Below, piece by piece: positions 10,697 through 18,411 of a stretch of 34,795 bases of DNA (positions are counted from its first letter, which is position 1; each line of letters opens with the position of its first letter). The notes under the pieces were generated by a model. The model was not told the DNA's origin. It worked only from the letters and a program-made list of their open reading frames with translations, and ran no database searches. This DNA is from an uncultured Gammaproteobacteria bacterium (GTDB taxonomy: Bacteria > Pseudomonadota > Gammaproteobacteria > SZUA-229): positions 1-34,795 of the forward strand of contig CAJXZZ010000025.1 of assembly GCA_913065105.1 (NCBI GenBank), written 5' to 3'. The position numbers and the translations under genes are program-made.

Positions 10697-11641
10697 ATGC
10701 GTAACAGCCCACATAAAAAAAGCCGGCTTAGTTCATACTTTGGCAATCATCTACGCGTCAGTCTTGCCAGTTTAGGCCGACTCTACGCCCAGCCCGTTGC
10801 CACATTTATGACCGCAGCGGTGATAGCTATCGCTTTAGCCTTGCCAGTGGATCTATACATAGCACTGGATAACGTTGGCAAACTCAGCAGTGGCTGGGAT
10901 GGATCAACACAGATCTCACTGTTTTTACACACCAGCGTCAAGAAACAGGAAGCAGTAAAATTACAACAGCGCCTGGAAAGACATAAATTTATCAAAAAAA
11001 TCGAATTGATCGATAAAGAAAAAGGTCTGGAGCAATTTAAAGAAGTTTCAGGTTTTGGCGATGCTTTAAAATACCTTGATGACAATCCCCTGCCTATCGT
11101 CATGGTCGTTCACCCTAAAATCAGCGTTAATCAAGCAGACAGAACCACCAGCCTGGTAAAAGAACTGGGCAATAATAAGCTGGTTGAGCTGGCACAGCTT
11201 GACGTGCAATGGGTGAAGCGCCTGTACACGTTTTTAGAAATTGCCAATAGGAGCATCTGGGTTATCAGCTCCATGCTGGCCATCGCTGTTTTATTAATCA
11301 TCGGCAATACCATACGACTGGATATACAAAGCCGTCGTGAGGAAATTGAAGTATCCAAACTCATTGGCGCTTCGGACGCTTTTATTCGCCGACCATTTTT
11401 ATACACGGGTTTATGGTACGGCATTATCGGTGGCGTACTGGCGTGGATCATCACGCTGGCGTCCCTGATACTGATGGAAAACCCCATCCATAAACTGGCT
11501 TTGCTCTATCATAGTGAGTTTCGTCTTAGCGGACTTGGTTTCGAAAATACACTATTGTTAATACTCATCAGCTGCGCACTGGGACTGATCGGATCATGGC
11601 TAGCCGTTAGCCGCCATCTTAAAGATATTGAGCCCAGCTAA
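10697..11641 (+). CDS. ftsX: cell division protein FtsX
   Basis: 314-residue membrane subunit of FtsEX. There are four predicted transmembrane segments: one near the N-terminus (around VATFMTAAVIAIALALP), then a periplasmic domain of about 130 residues, then three toward the C-terminus (SSMLAIAVLLIIGNT, GIIGGVLAWIITLASLI and LLLILISCALGLIGSW). This is the FtsX topology. The LDIQSRREEIEVSKLIGAS segment after the second helix is the conserved cytoplasmic coupling region that contacts FtsE. The start at 10697 is one base after the ftsE stop and gives MRNSPHKK; a longer frame from 10631 would overlap ftsE by 65 bp and was rejected. Confidence 0.94.
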   Translation: MRNSPHKKSRLSSYFGNHLRVSLASLGRLYAQPVATFMTAAVIAIALALPVDLYIALDNVGKLSSGWDGSTQISLFLHTSVKKQEAVKLQQRLERHKFIKKIELIDKEKGLEQFKEVSGFGDALKYLDDNPLPIVMVVHPKISVNQADRTTSLVKELGNNKLVELAQLDVQWVKRLYTFLEIANRSIWVISSMLAIAVLLIIGNTIRLDIQSRREEIEVSKLIGASDAFIRRPFLYTGLWYGIIGGVLAWIITLASLILMENPIHKLALLYHSEFRLSGLGFENTLLLILISCALGLIGSWLAVSRHLKDIEPS

Positions 11642-11666
11642 CTCAAATTATTTTCTTTTAAAACAA

Positions 11667-11735
11667 ATGGTTACAAGAAAAAATCTCACCGTGGAGGAAA
11701 AACCAGTTTGTAGTAGCTGCGCCTGCGGTAAATAA
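11667..11735 (+). other. possible 22-codon ORF with a CxxCxC end
   Basis: In the ftsX-rpoH gap an ATG at 11667 opens a 22-codon frame whose C-terminus reads CSSCACGK before a TAA. No Shine-Dalgarno sequence precedes it, and it lies upstream of the predicted rpoH promoter. A cysteine cluster in so short a frame is noticeable, but a chance ORF of this length is likely. Recorded only as a candidate. Confidence 0.15.
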
Positions 11736-11765
11736 TTTTTCTAAATCAAATACAAATTCCCCAAT

Positions 11766-11792
11766 GAACTTTTCTCACAATTAGCACTCTCA
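11766..11792 (+). promoter_or_regulatory. sigma-E-type promoter of rpoH
   Basis: GAACTT (11766-11771), a 16-bp spacer and TCTCA (11788-11792) match the extracytoplasmic sigma-E promoter pattern GAACTT-N16-TCTGA, with one mismatch in the -10. The -35 continues as GAACTTTT, also as in the consensus. The E. coli rpoH P3 promoter has the same elements and spacing as I remember it. Transcription would start near 11798, inside the CIRCE element, leaving a leader of about 33 nt before the start codon at 11832. Recognised by eye, not scored. Confidence 0.5.
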
Positions 11793-11807
11793 TCTCAAGA
11801 GTGCTAA
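11781..11807. promoter_or_regulatory. CIRCE element (HrcA operator) upstream of rpoH
   Basis: TTAGCACTC, nine bases, GAGTGCTAA: this is the consensus CIRCE inverted repeat with no mismatch in either 9-bp arm and the standard 9-bp spacer. HrcA repressor binds this sequence, usually upstream of groESL, dnaK or hrcA. Here it overlaps the -10 and predicted transcription start of the sigma-E-type promoter and ends 24 bp before the rpoH start codon at 11832, well placed to block initiation. hrcA and groESL are not in this window. Confidence 0.9.
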
Positions 11808-11831
11808 AATTACGCCATGAGAGAAAACGAT

Positions 11832-12692
11832 ATGACAACAGCATTAATACCAGTTCTTCAGAATGCCCCTTTAAGCGCAGGCTCTCTGGAAGCTTATATT
11901 CGACAAATTCACACTATTCCTATGCTAACTAGCGAAGAGGAACGTGAACTTGCCCTACGTCTGGAACAGCAAAATGACCTTGCCGCAGCGCAGCAGCTCA
12001 TTATGTCTAACCTACGCTTCGTTGTGAAAATAGCACGTGGTTATTCTGGTTACGGTCTACCACTTAGCGATCTAATCCAGGAAGGTAACATTGGTCTGAT
12101 GAAAGCGGTTAAACGCTTCTCAGCAAGCCATGATGTTCGCCTGATCTCCTACGCCGTACACTGGATTAAATCAGAAATTCATGAATTTGTTTTACGTAAC
12201 TGGCGCATTGTTAAAGTTGCGACAACCAAACCACAACGTAAATTATTCTTCAAATTGCGCAGCTCGAAAAAGAGGCTGGGCTGGTTTACGCCTGATGAAG
12301 TCAATGATGTCGCTGAAACGCTTGGTGTTAAACCGGAAACCGTTCTCGAAATGGAATCTCGTTTAAGTGGCAGTGATGTCACCTTTGATCCGCCAACAAA
12401 TGATAATGATGACGAACATCATTTCACACCAGCGGCTTATCTTTCTGATGACGGCGCTGATCCAGCACATCGACTCGAACATGATGACAGTCGGTCACAG
12501 AAACTGAGCCTGATGTCAGATTCATTAAAAACACTGGACGAACGCAGTCAGGACATCATCCAACGTCGCTGGTTGAATGAGGATAAAGCCACACTGCACG
12601 AACTGGCTGGTGAGTATCAGGTATCTGCCGAACGTATTCGCCAGATTGAGAAAAACGCTCTGGGTAAAATGCGTGTTGCATTTGAAGCTTGA
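11832..12692 (+). CDS. rpoH: RNA polymerase heat-shock sigma factor (sigma-32)
   Basis: 286 residues. RpoH directs RNA polymerase to heat-shock promoters. Region 1.2/2 is clear (LEAYIRQIHTIPMLTSEEE, LIMSNLRFVVKIARGYSGYGLPLSDLIQEGNIGLMKAVKRF, then the region 2.4 block ISYAVHWIKSEIHEFVLRNWRIVKVATT). The diagnostic RpoH box QRKLFFKLR follows, then RLGWF and region 4 with the helix-turn-helix LHELAGEYQVSAERIRQIEKNAL. I chose the ATG at 11832 because it has GAGAGA upstream and matches the family start. Another ATG at 11817 adds five residues and has no clear ribosome-binding site. Regulation appears unusual: a CIRCE operator and a sigma-E-type promoter lie directly upstream. Confidence 0.96.
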   Translation: MTTALIPVLQNAPLSAGSLEAYIRQIHTIPMLTSEEERELALRLEQQNDLAAAQQLIMSNLRFVVKIARGYSGYGLPLSDLIQEGNIGLMKAVKRFSASHDVRLISYAVHWIKSEIHEFVLRNWRIVKVATTKPQRKLFFKLRSSKKRLGWFTPDEVNDVAETLGVKPETVLEMESRLSGSDVTFDPPTNDNDDEHHFTPAAYLSDDGADPAHRLEHDDSRSQKLSLMSDSLKTLDERSQDIIQRRWLNEDKATLHELAGEYQVSAERIRQIEKNALGKMRVAFEA

Positions 12693-12736
12693 GACATTCA
12701 GAAGCTTACGTATTTAGATTTAAATACTTAGTAATT

Positions 12737-12767
12737 AAAAAAAGACCGGTTTAACCGGTCTTTTTTT
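12737..12767. terminator. bidirectional intrinsic terminator between rpoH and bioC
   Basis: Seven A, GACCGG, a TTTAA loop, CCGGTC and seven T make a near-perfect 13-bp hairpin with U-tracts in both directions. It serves rpoH on the plus strand and bioC on the minus strand, which converge here. Confidence 0.92.
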
Positions 12768-12837
12768 ATGGCTATTCACGACTAAATGCAAATTTATTAA
12801 CAACAAAACCAACTGATCACATCAAAAATGACGGCAC

Positions 12838-13734
12838 TTATACTCCAAATTTAACATGCTGTGTTTTTGTTGCATGATTTTCAATATTGACAGGCTGTGG
12901 CTTCCACGCATGACCATAGATAACCTCATAACTGGCGGGCAATAAATTTTCCTGTCTAAATTTCTCGTACGTCTGACGTACGGTCTGCAATATAGACTTA
13001 CCACCCAGACCTCTTCCCGCTTGACCTTGTTGCGTCACGCCTGCGGTAACGCTGGCACCGATCGCTTTTAGGTCATGCATTATTTCATCAACTGAATTAT
13101 AGGTAACGGTCAATATCTCAGCCTCCATTACCGGCTCAGCAAATCCATCCTGTAACAGGGCATCACCTATATCGTGCATATCGATAAACTGATTAACATG
13201 ATTCGCACCATCTACTTTACTCCAGCTATGGCGCAACTCTTTTAAGGTATCTGGCCCAAAGGTGGTAAACACAAACAAACCACCTGGTTTGAGCACGCGT
13301 TTTGCTTCCAGTAAAGCCGCATTAAGATCATTACACCATTGCATACTTAAACTGGAAAAAACCAGATCAAAACTATTGTCAGAAAATGGCAGGTCTTCAA
13401 TATCAGCACACACCAGATGCGGCGAACGAAATAGTCCGCCATGGCGACTACTCTTATCCAGCATATTTTCTGATAAATCTAACGCGATTAACTGCGCTTT
13501 TTTATAACGCGCTAACAGTGCAGGAATAGCCGAACCGGTTCCAGCACCGGCATCTAAAATCAGCTCGGGTTTAATTTTTACAACGTCCAGCTTTTCCAGC
13601 AAACGATTGCAAACTTCATTCTGCAGTATCGCAAACTGCTCATAATTATCTGCCGCACGATCAAAAGCTCGACGCACACGTGCCTTGTTAAAAACTTGCG
13701 CCTGTTGCTGTACATATTTTGTTTCTTGATTCAT
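12838..13734 (-). CDS. bioC: malonyl-[ACP] O-methyltransferase BioC
   Basis: 298-residue SAM-dependent methyltransferase. BioC methylates malonyl-ACP so that it can enter fatty-acid elongation and yield pimeloyl-ACP methyl ester for biotin synthesis. The family N-terminal VRRAFDRAADNYEQFA is present, then the SAM-binding LILDAGAGTGSAIPAL, DLSENML, LPFSDNSFDLVFSSLSMQWC, LKPGGLFVFTTFGPDTLKEL and the FIDMHDIGDALLQDGF stretch. This combination is characteristic of BioC rather than of generic methyltransferases. The C-terminal 20 residues are a polar extension. It lies 27 bp downstream of bioH on the same strand and ends against the rpoH terminator. bioA, bioB, bioF and bioD are not in the window. 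Confidence 0.93.
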   Translation of the reverse strand: MNQETKYVQQQAQVFNKARVRRAFDRAADNYEQFAILQNEVCNRLLEKLDVVKIKPELILDAGAGTGSAIPALLARYKKAQLIALDLSENMLDKSSRHGGLFRSPHLVCADIEDLPFSDNSFDLVFSSLSMQWCNDLNAALLEAKRVLKPGGLFVFTTFGPDTLKELRHSWSKVDGANHVNQFIDMHDIGDALLQDGFAEPVMEAEILTVTYNSVDEIMHDLKAIGASVTAGVTQQGQAGRGLGGKSILQTVRQTYEKFRQENLLPASYEVIYGHAWKPQPVNIENHATKTQHVKFGV

Positions 13735-13761
13735 AAATTTCTAATTGGTGGAAAACAACAA

Positions 13762-14517
13762 TTAAGAACAACGCTGTTTTTCTGCCACCGCTAATAACTG
13801 TTTGATAAAATCATCATGGTGTGAAATAAAGGGCGCGTGACTAGCCGCTGTATTCATCACTACATTGTCCTGTGCATAATCCTGTTTTAATACCTGCGCT
13901 AATGCAGCTGGTACAAGGCTATCTTTACCGCCCAATGACCAGTGTAATGGGCATTCGATTAATTTTATGGTTTGCCGTAGATCAGTTTCAAGTAATACCC
14001 TCAAGCCGGAACCCAGCGCCTGCGTTGTCGCCTGACCGCGCGATTGTATGCTAGTTTGCAACTGCCTGACGACTTTCATTGCGTCCGGTAAACCTTTCAC
14101 CTGCAACGCCAGAAAGCGTCGGATGGTTTTTTCCTGGTTTTGACTCAGGTCGTCGGCAAACTGATCAAATATTTTTGCATCCACCGCACAAGGCCAATCC
14201 GCTCGGCGCACGAAACAGGGGTTGGTAGCAACAAGCAATGCTGCAGCAACGCGCTGTGGGTACAACTCGGCTAAACGCAATACTGCCAGTCCTCCCAGAG
14301 ACCAGCCCACCCATATAACCGGCTGATGAACCAATGGAACCAACGCCTGCACATAGTCATCCAGCGAGTCAGCCTGCACATTGGCCATGCTGCCATGCCC
14401 CGGCAGATCGACCACAACGACCTTAATCCAGTCGGGTAATCGATTTATACACTCATCCCATACCGCGCTGTTCATGGCCCAGCCATGAACAAAAACGCAG
14501 GTCACCGAAGTACGCAT
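13762..14517 (-). CDS. bioH: pimeloyl-[ACP] methyl ester carboxylesterase BioH
   Basis: 251-residue alpha/beta hydrolase. BioH removes the methyl group placed by BioC once the pimeloyl chain is complete, releasing pimeloyl-ACP for BioF. The oxyanion loop HGWAMNS, DLPGHG and the nucleophile elbow VGWSLGG (Ser73) are clear. The acid is probably the Asp in LGGKDSLVP, and the base is the His in SHAPFISH near the C-terminus. The next gene is bioC, which supports the assignment over other esterases. The start gives MRTSVTCVFVHGW; it is divergent from plsY across 113 bp. Confidence 0.92.
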   Translation of the reverse strand: MRTSVTCVFVHGWAMNSAVWDECINRLPDWIKVVVVDLPGHGSMANVQADSLDDYVQALVPLVHQPVIWVGWSLGGLAVLRLAELYPQRVAAALLVATNPCFVRRADWPCAVDAKIFDQFADDLSQNQEKTIRRFLALQVKGLPDAMKVVRQLQTSIQSRGQATTQALGSGLRVLLETDLRQTIKLIECPLHWSLGGKDSLVPAALAQVLKQDYAQDNVVMNTAASHAPFISHHDDFIKQLLAVAEKQRCS

Positions 14518-14587
14518 TTTCAGTTATTCTCTTCTTGGCCAAATAAAATCATACAGAGCAAAATCATATGGGGAAATTATCAAATGC

Positions 14588-14614
14588 TTGAGGTAAGCTT
14601 GCGCAGCATATAAT
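14588..14614 (+). promoter_or_regulatory. probable sigma-70 promoter of plsY
   Basis: TTGAGG (14588-14593), 15 bp, then a perfect TATAAT (14609-14614). The spacer is short, but the -10 is consensus. The start of transcription would be only about 10 nt before the plsY ATG, leaving almost no leader and no Shine-Dalgarno sequence. Confidence 0.45.
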
Positions 14615-14630
14615 ACTCAAATAAAAAATC

Positions 14631-15233
14631 ATGCAACACTATCTCAACATCTTTTTGTTTGCCGCACTGGCTTATCTAATCGGCTCTTTTTCAACAGCCA
14701 TTATTACCTGCAAGATCATGGGGCTTAAAGACCCGCGGACAACCGGTTCCAACAACCCGGGCGCAACCAATGTTTTACGCCATGGCGGTAAAAAAGCCGC
14801 CATTATCACCTTATTCGGAGATGCGTTAAAAGGCTTAATTCCTGTTTTAGTCATTATACAGCTTCAGGCTGACACATTAACCGTCGCCCTCGTTGGGCTA
14901 TGCGCTCTGTTAGGACACATATTCCCCATTTATTATGGCTTTAAAGGCGGTAAAGGTGTTGCGACTTATTACGGTGTCATCTTAGGCTTTAACTGGCTGG
15001 TTGGCCTGATTGCCATTGCCATCTGGATGGCCATGGCAGCGCTATTGAAAATTTCTTCACTGTCAGCTCTGGTATCCGTTTTCTTTACACCTTTTATCCT
15101 CTGGCATTTTTCTCAATCTATCGAACTCACGGTCGCCGTGGCACTGATGAGTCTTTTAGTTTTCTGGCGACATAAAAGTAATATCAAGTCACTACTACAA
15201 GGTTCTGAAGAAAAAATTAGCGAAGGCAAATAG
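14631..15233 (+). CDS. plsY: glycerol-3-phosphate acyltransferase PlsY
   Basis: 200-residue inner-membrane enzyme that transfers the acyl group from acyl-phosphate to glycerol-3-phosphate, the first step of phospholipid synthesis. The three conserved motifs are visible: YLIGSFSTA near the N-terminus, GSNNPGATNVLRHGG with the following GDALKG, and HIFPIYYGFKGGKGVAT. Hydrophobic segments between them fit the multi-pass topology, and the length is normal. It converges with tsaD; the two stop codons are separated by 3 bp. Confidence 0.95.
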   Translation: MQHYLNIFLFAALAYLIGSFSTAIITCKIMGLKDPRTTGSNNPGATNVLRHGGKKAAIITLFGDALKGLIPVLVIIQLQADTLTVALVGLCALLGHIFPIYYGFKGGKGVATYYGVILGFNWLVGLIAIAIWMAMAALLKISSLSALVSVFFTPFILWHFSQSIELTVAVALMSLLVFWRHKSNIKSLLQGSEEKISEGK

Positions 15234-15236
15234 GTT

Positions 15237-16274
15237 TTAAATCGCCTTCAAATCCTGCATCGACCATCTCGCCCTGGCATCTATTTCTAGTGCCTGTGTT
15301 TCACCAGCCACCAGACGAAAACAGCCCACCTGCGCAATCATCGCGCCATTATCAGTACAAAATTCAACGCGTGGGTAATGCAATTCACCGCCCATTTGTT
15401 TTATCATGTCTGCTAACTCTGCACGTAAGCGTTTATTCGCGCCGACACCGCCCGCGATCACCAGTTTGTTGCACTGTTGCTGCTGCAGAGCACGGCGACA
15501 TTTTATTTTCAGGGTATCAACCACCGCCTCTTCAAAGGCCAGAGATATATCCGCTTTAACCTGCTCACTTAATTCGCCATCTGAACCATCCTGATGTGCA
15601 GCTTTCTGCATGGTGTTTAAAGCAAAGGTTTTTAAGCCGCTAAAACTAAAATCCACCCCAGGCCGGTCTATCATTGGTCGCGGAAACTTATAGATACCCG
15701 CTCGGCCCTTTTCTGCCATTGCTGCCAGCGCGGGCCCACCGGGATAACCCAGGCCAAGTAACTTCGCCGTTTTATCAAACGCCTCACCCGCCGCATCATC
15801 CAGACTTTGCCCGAGCAATTCATACTGACCAATACCTTTTACATAAGCCAGCAAGGTATGGCCGCCAGAAACCAGCAAGGCAACAAAAGGAAAATTAGGC
15901 GGATTCTCTTCTAACATCGGCGCCAGCAGATGGCCTTCCATATGATGCACTTCAACGGCAGGAATGCCCAACGCCCAGGCCAATGATCGTCCCACTGATG
16001 CACCTGACATTAACGCACCGATCAGACCAGGACCTGCCGTATAAGCAATACCATCAAGCGCTGATTTTTCGATACCAGCCTGCGCTAGCGTCTGCTCTAA
16101 CAAGGGAACCAGGTAGCGAATATGATCTCTTGAAGCGAGTTCGGGTACCACGCCGCCATATTCTGCATGCAGCTCTACCTGGCTGTGCAGCGTATGGGCT
16201 AACAAGCCTTTTTCGCTGTCAAACAGCGCAATGCCTGTCTCATCACAGGAGCTTTCTATACCTAAAACGATCAT
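15237..16274 (-). CDS. tsaD: tRNA N6-threonylcarbamoyladenosine transferase TsaD
   Basis: 345 residues. TsaD transfers the threonylcarbamoyl group to A37 of tRNAs that read ANN codons, working with TsaB and TsaE. It has the ASKHA fold with [10 protein letters not shown] at the N-terminus, [12 protein letters not shown], the metal-binding HMEGH (His111 and His115), LLVSGGHT, the [23 protein letters not shown] block and [12 protein letters not shown]. Length is normal. It is divergent from rpsU, a conserved linkage in gammaproteobacteria. Confidence 0.97.
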   Translation of the reverse strand: MIVLGIESSCDETGIALFDSEKGLLAHTLHSQVELHAEYGGVVPELASRDHIRYLVPLLEQTLAQAGIEKSALDGIAYTAGPGLIGALMSGASVGRSLAWALGIPAVEVHHMEGHLLAPMLEENPPNFPFVALLVSGGHTLLAYVKGIGQYELLGQSLDDAAGEAFDKTAKLLGLGYPGGPALAAMAEKGRAGIYKFPRPMIDRPGVDFSFSGLKTFALNTMQKAAHQDGSDGELSEQVKADISLAFEEAVVDTLKIKCRRALQQQQCNKLVIAGGVGANKRLRAELADMIKQMGGELHYPRVEFCTDNGAMIAQVGCFRLVAGETQALEIDARARWSMQDLKAI

Positions 16275-16334
16275 TATTTCACTATTTACCCGCTTATCTG
16301 GTTAATTATCCGATTAAATTTTGTATTCCGGCTT

Positions 16335-16362
16335 TTGGTTTTGGTTAAAAATGAGATATAAT
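16335..16362 (+). promoter_or_regulatory. predicted rpsU promoter
   Basis: TATAAT (16357-16362) is a perfect -10. A TTGGTT at 16335-16340 lies 16 bp upstream as a weak -35. Transcription would begin near 16369, about 50 nt before the rpsU start. Confidence 0.55.
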
Positions 16363-16372
16363 ACTTCGTTCA

Positions 16373-16394
16373 CCGCATCCTTTGCGGATTTTTT
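16373..16394 (+). terminator. terminator-like hairpin in the rpsU leader
   Basis: CCGCA, a TCCTT loop and TGCGG, followed by A and six T, form a small intrinsic-terminator-like hairpin between the predicted rpsU promoter and the gene. It would lie at the very 5' end of the transcript. It may act as an attenuator or simply protect the 5' end; the 5-bp stem is short. Confidence 0.4.
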
Positions 16395-16419
16395 ATGTTT
16401 TTATTTTTAAGAGAGCGCT

Positions 16420-16650
16420 ATGCCTGATATACGAGTTAAAGAAAACGAACCGTTTGATGTGGCTTTACGTCGTTTCAAACGTTCATGCGAGAAAGCCGGT
16501 GTATTAACCGAGATCCGCAAACGTGAAGCTTATGAGAAACCAACGACAGAGCGCAAACGCAAAGCCGCTGCTGCAGTTAAACGTCATCTGAAAAAACTGT
16601 CAAAAGAACGCAATAAATTTGCGCGCCAACCGCATCAACGTCGTCGTTAA
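16420..16650 (+). CDS. rpsU: 30S ribosomal protein S21
   Basis: 76-residue, strongly basic protein that closely follows E. coli S21: [21 protein letters not shown], then [14 protein letters not shown], and a basic C-terminal tail (slightly longer than the E. coli 71 residues). S21 helps the small subunit engage mRNA near the anti-Shine-Dalgarno region. The start has an AAGAGAG ribosome-binding site. yqeY follows after 77 bp. dnaG, the usual next partner, is not here. Confidence 0.97.
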   Translation: MPDIRVKENEPFDVALRRFKRSCEKAGVLTEIRKREAYEKPTTERKRKAAAAVKRHLKKLSKERNKFARQPHQRRR

Positions 16651-16727
16651 TTTTATTTTCGCTATCATTTAGGACTGGGTCAATAAAGACTTAGCCTATC
16701 AATGCAGTCCATTAGTAGAAGCAAACA

Positions 16728-17180
16728 ATGAGCGACCTAAAAAAACAGATTCAAGGTGAGGTAATCATCGCGATGAAATCGGGCGAGAAAGAACGCCTTA
16801 AGATCATTCGCCTGATAACCGCATCGATGAAACAGGTTGAAGTTGATGAACGCATTGAACTCGATGATGCGCGCATCATTGCGATACTCGATAAAATGGT
16901 GAAGCAGCGCCGCGAATCTATCTCTCAGTTCAAAACTGCGGGACGCGATGACCTGGTAAAACAGGAAAACTACGAGATTGATATTGTTCAGGAATTCTTA
17001 CCCCAGGCATTAAGCGAAGAAGAAGTGGATGATATTGTCAATAAAGCCATTGAGACAACCGGCGCGAACTCAATTAAAGATATGGGTAAAGTAATGGGTC
17101 TGGTTAAACCGCAGATCATCGGTCGCGCTGACATGGGCGAAATCAGTGGTCGTATAAAGTCCCTGTTAAGCACTAACTAG
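16728..17180 (+). CDS. yqeY: GatB/YqeY domain-containing protein
   Basis: 150 residues. The protein is related to the tail domain of GatB (a tRNA-dependent amidotransferase subunit) but stands alone, and its precise function is not established. Typical features are the N-terminal LKKQIQGEVIIAMKSGEKERL, the IIAILDKMVKQRRESISQF block, YEIDIVQEFLPQALSEEEV, and the terminal MGKVMGLVKPQIIGRADMG. The usual order rpsU-yqeY is kept. Downstream there is a 7-bp stem (GTTAGTT/AACTAAC, 17191-17216) without a U-tract, then hemE. Confidence 0.93.
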   Translation: MSDLKKQIQGEVIIAMKSGEKERLKIIRLITASMKQVEVDERIELDDARIIAILDKMVKQRRESISQFKTAGRDDLVKQENYEIDIVQEFLPQALSEEEVDDIVNKAIETTGANSIKDMGKVMGLVKPQIIGRADMGEISGRIKSLLSTN

Positions 17181-17243
17181 GTAATCACCTGTTAGTTATC
17201 ATCCTTAGAAACTAACCAGCCACATCGGCACTGAATCATTGAC

Positions 17244-18308
17244 ATGACCGAACTCAAAAACGACAGATTCATTAAAGCCCTGCTTCGTCAACCGGTAGAC
17301 CGTACACCGGTATGGATTATGCGTCAGGCAGGTCGCTATTTACCCGAGTACCGCGAAATACGTGCTAAAGCTGGCGACTTCATGACCTTATGCAGTACAC
17401 CCGAACTGGCCTGTGAAGTCACACTACAGCCATTACGCCGTTTTGAGCTTGATGCCGCTATTTTATTTTCTGATATTCTGACCATCCCCGATGCTATGGG
17501 TCTGGGCTTATATTTTTCTGAAGGTGAAGGTCCAAAATTCAAAAAGACCATCGACACCGCAAGTGATATAAAAAACCTCGCTATTCCCGACCCTGCAGAT
17601 AAGTTACGCTACGTAACGGACGCAGTCTCATTAATCCGTAAAGAATTAAACGGCGATGTGCCACTGATCGGATTTGCCGGCAGCCCGTGGACTCTAGCAA
17701 CTTACATGGTTGAAGGTGGTAGCAGCAAAACATTCTCTAAGATAAAAGCTTTATTGTTTTCAGATCCAACATCTGCACATCTTTTGATGAGCAAACTGGC
17801 CGACTCTGTTGCTGTTTATTTAAATGCACAAATCGAAGCCGGTGCACAGGCTGTAATGGTTTTTGATAGCTGGGGCGGCGCATTGACCACGCGACATTAC
17901 AAAGAGTTTTCTCTCGCCTACATGCAAAGGATTGTTGACCAGCTTATACGTGAAAAAGACGGTCAGAAAATCCCCGTCGTACTGTTCACCAAAGGCGGCG
18001 GCATGTGGTTACAGGATATTGCCAATACTGGCTGCGATGGCGTCGGCCTTGACTGGTCGGTCGATATCAATCTGGCGCGCCAGCAGATCGGTGACAAAGT
18101 TGCACTCCAGGGCAACATGGATCCTGCCATCATGGCAACCAATCCTGAGGTAATCAAACAGGAAGCCAGTCGTATTCTTGCCGACTTTGGCCACGGCAAT
18201 GGCCATGTATTTAACCTCGGCCATGGCATTACGCCAAATATAACACCTGATAATGTTGCTGCTCTGGTCGATGCGGTACATGACATTAGCGCGCAGTATC
18301 ACGATTAA
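17244..18308 (+). CDS. hemE: uroporphyrinogen decarboxylase
   Basis: 354 residues, normal length. HemE removes four carboxyl groups from uroporphyrinogen III to give coproporphyrinogen III in heme synthesis. The two family signatures are clear: [15 protein letters not shown] near the N-terminus, carrying the conserved Arg residues that bind substrate, and [17 protein letters not shown] in the middle. The catalytic Asp is in [15 protein letters not shown], and FNLGHGI lies near the end. The gene follows yqeY after 63 bp, where dnaG would be expected in many relatives. Confidence 0.97.
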   Translation: MTELKNDRFIKALLRQPVDRTPVWIMRQAGRYLPEYREIRAKAGDFMTLCSTPELACEVTLQPLRRFELDAAILFSDILTIPDAMGLGLYFSEGEGPKFKKTIDTASDIKNLAIPDPADKLRYVTDAVSLIRKELNGDVPLIGFAGSPWTLATYMVEGGSSKTFSKIKALLFSDPTSAHLLMSKLADSVAVYLNAQIEAGAQAVMVFDSWGGALTTRHYKEFSLAYMQRIVDQLIREKDGQKIPVVLFTKGGGMWLQDIANTGCDGVGLDWSVDINLARQQIGDKVALQGNMDPAIMATNPEVIKQEASRILADFGHGNGHVFNLGHGITPNITPDNVAALVDAVHDISAQYHD

Positions 18309-18411
18309 GTAATACCGAGACATTGTTGCTCATACTACTTGTAGCAAAACACCCCTTTGCTGGATAATTTTAGTTATACTCTGAGCACATTCATTATTGA
18401 GTGATTGCGTT

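Noticed and set aside
16275-16419. LexA box upstream of rpsU, as in E. coli
   Set aside because: I found no CTG-N10-CAG palindrome in the gap.
17191-17216. 7-bp hairpin between yqeY and hemE as a terminator
   Set aside because: The loop is long and there is no U-tract; yqeY and hemE may be one transcript.
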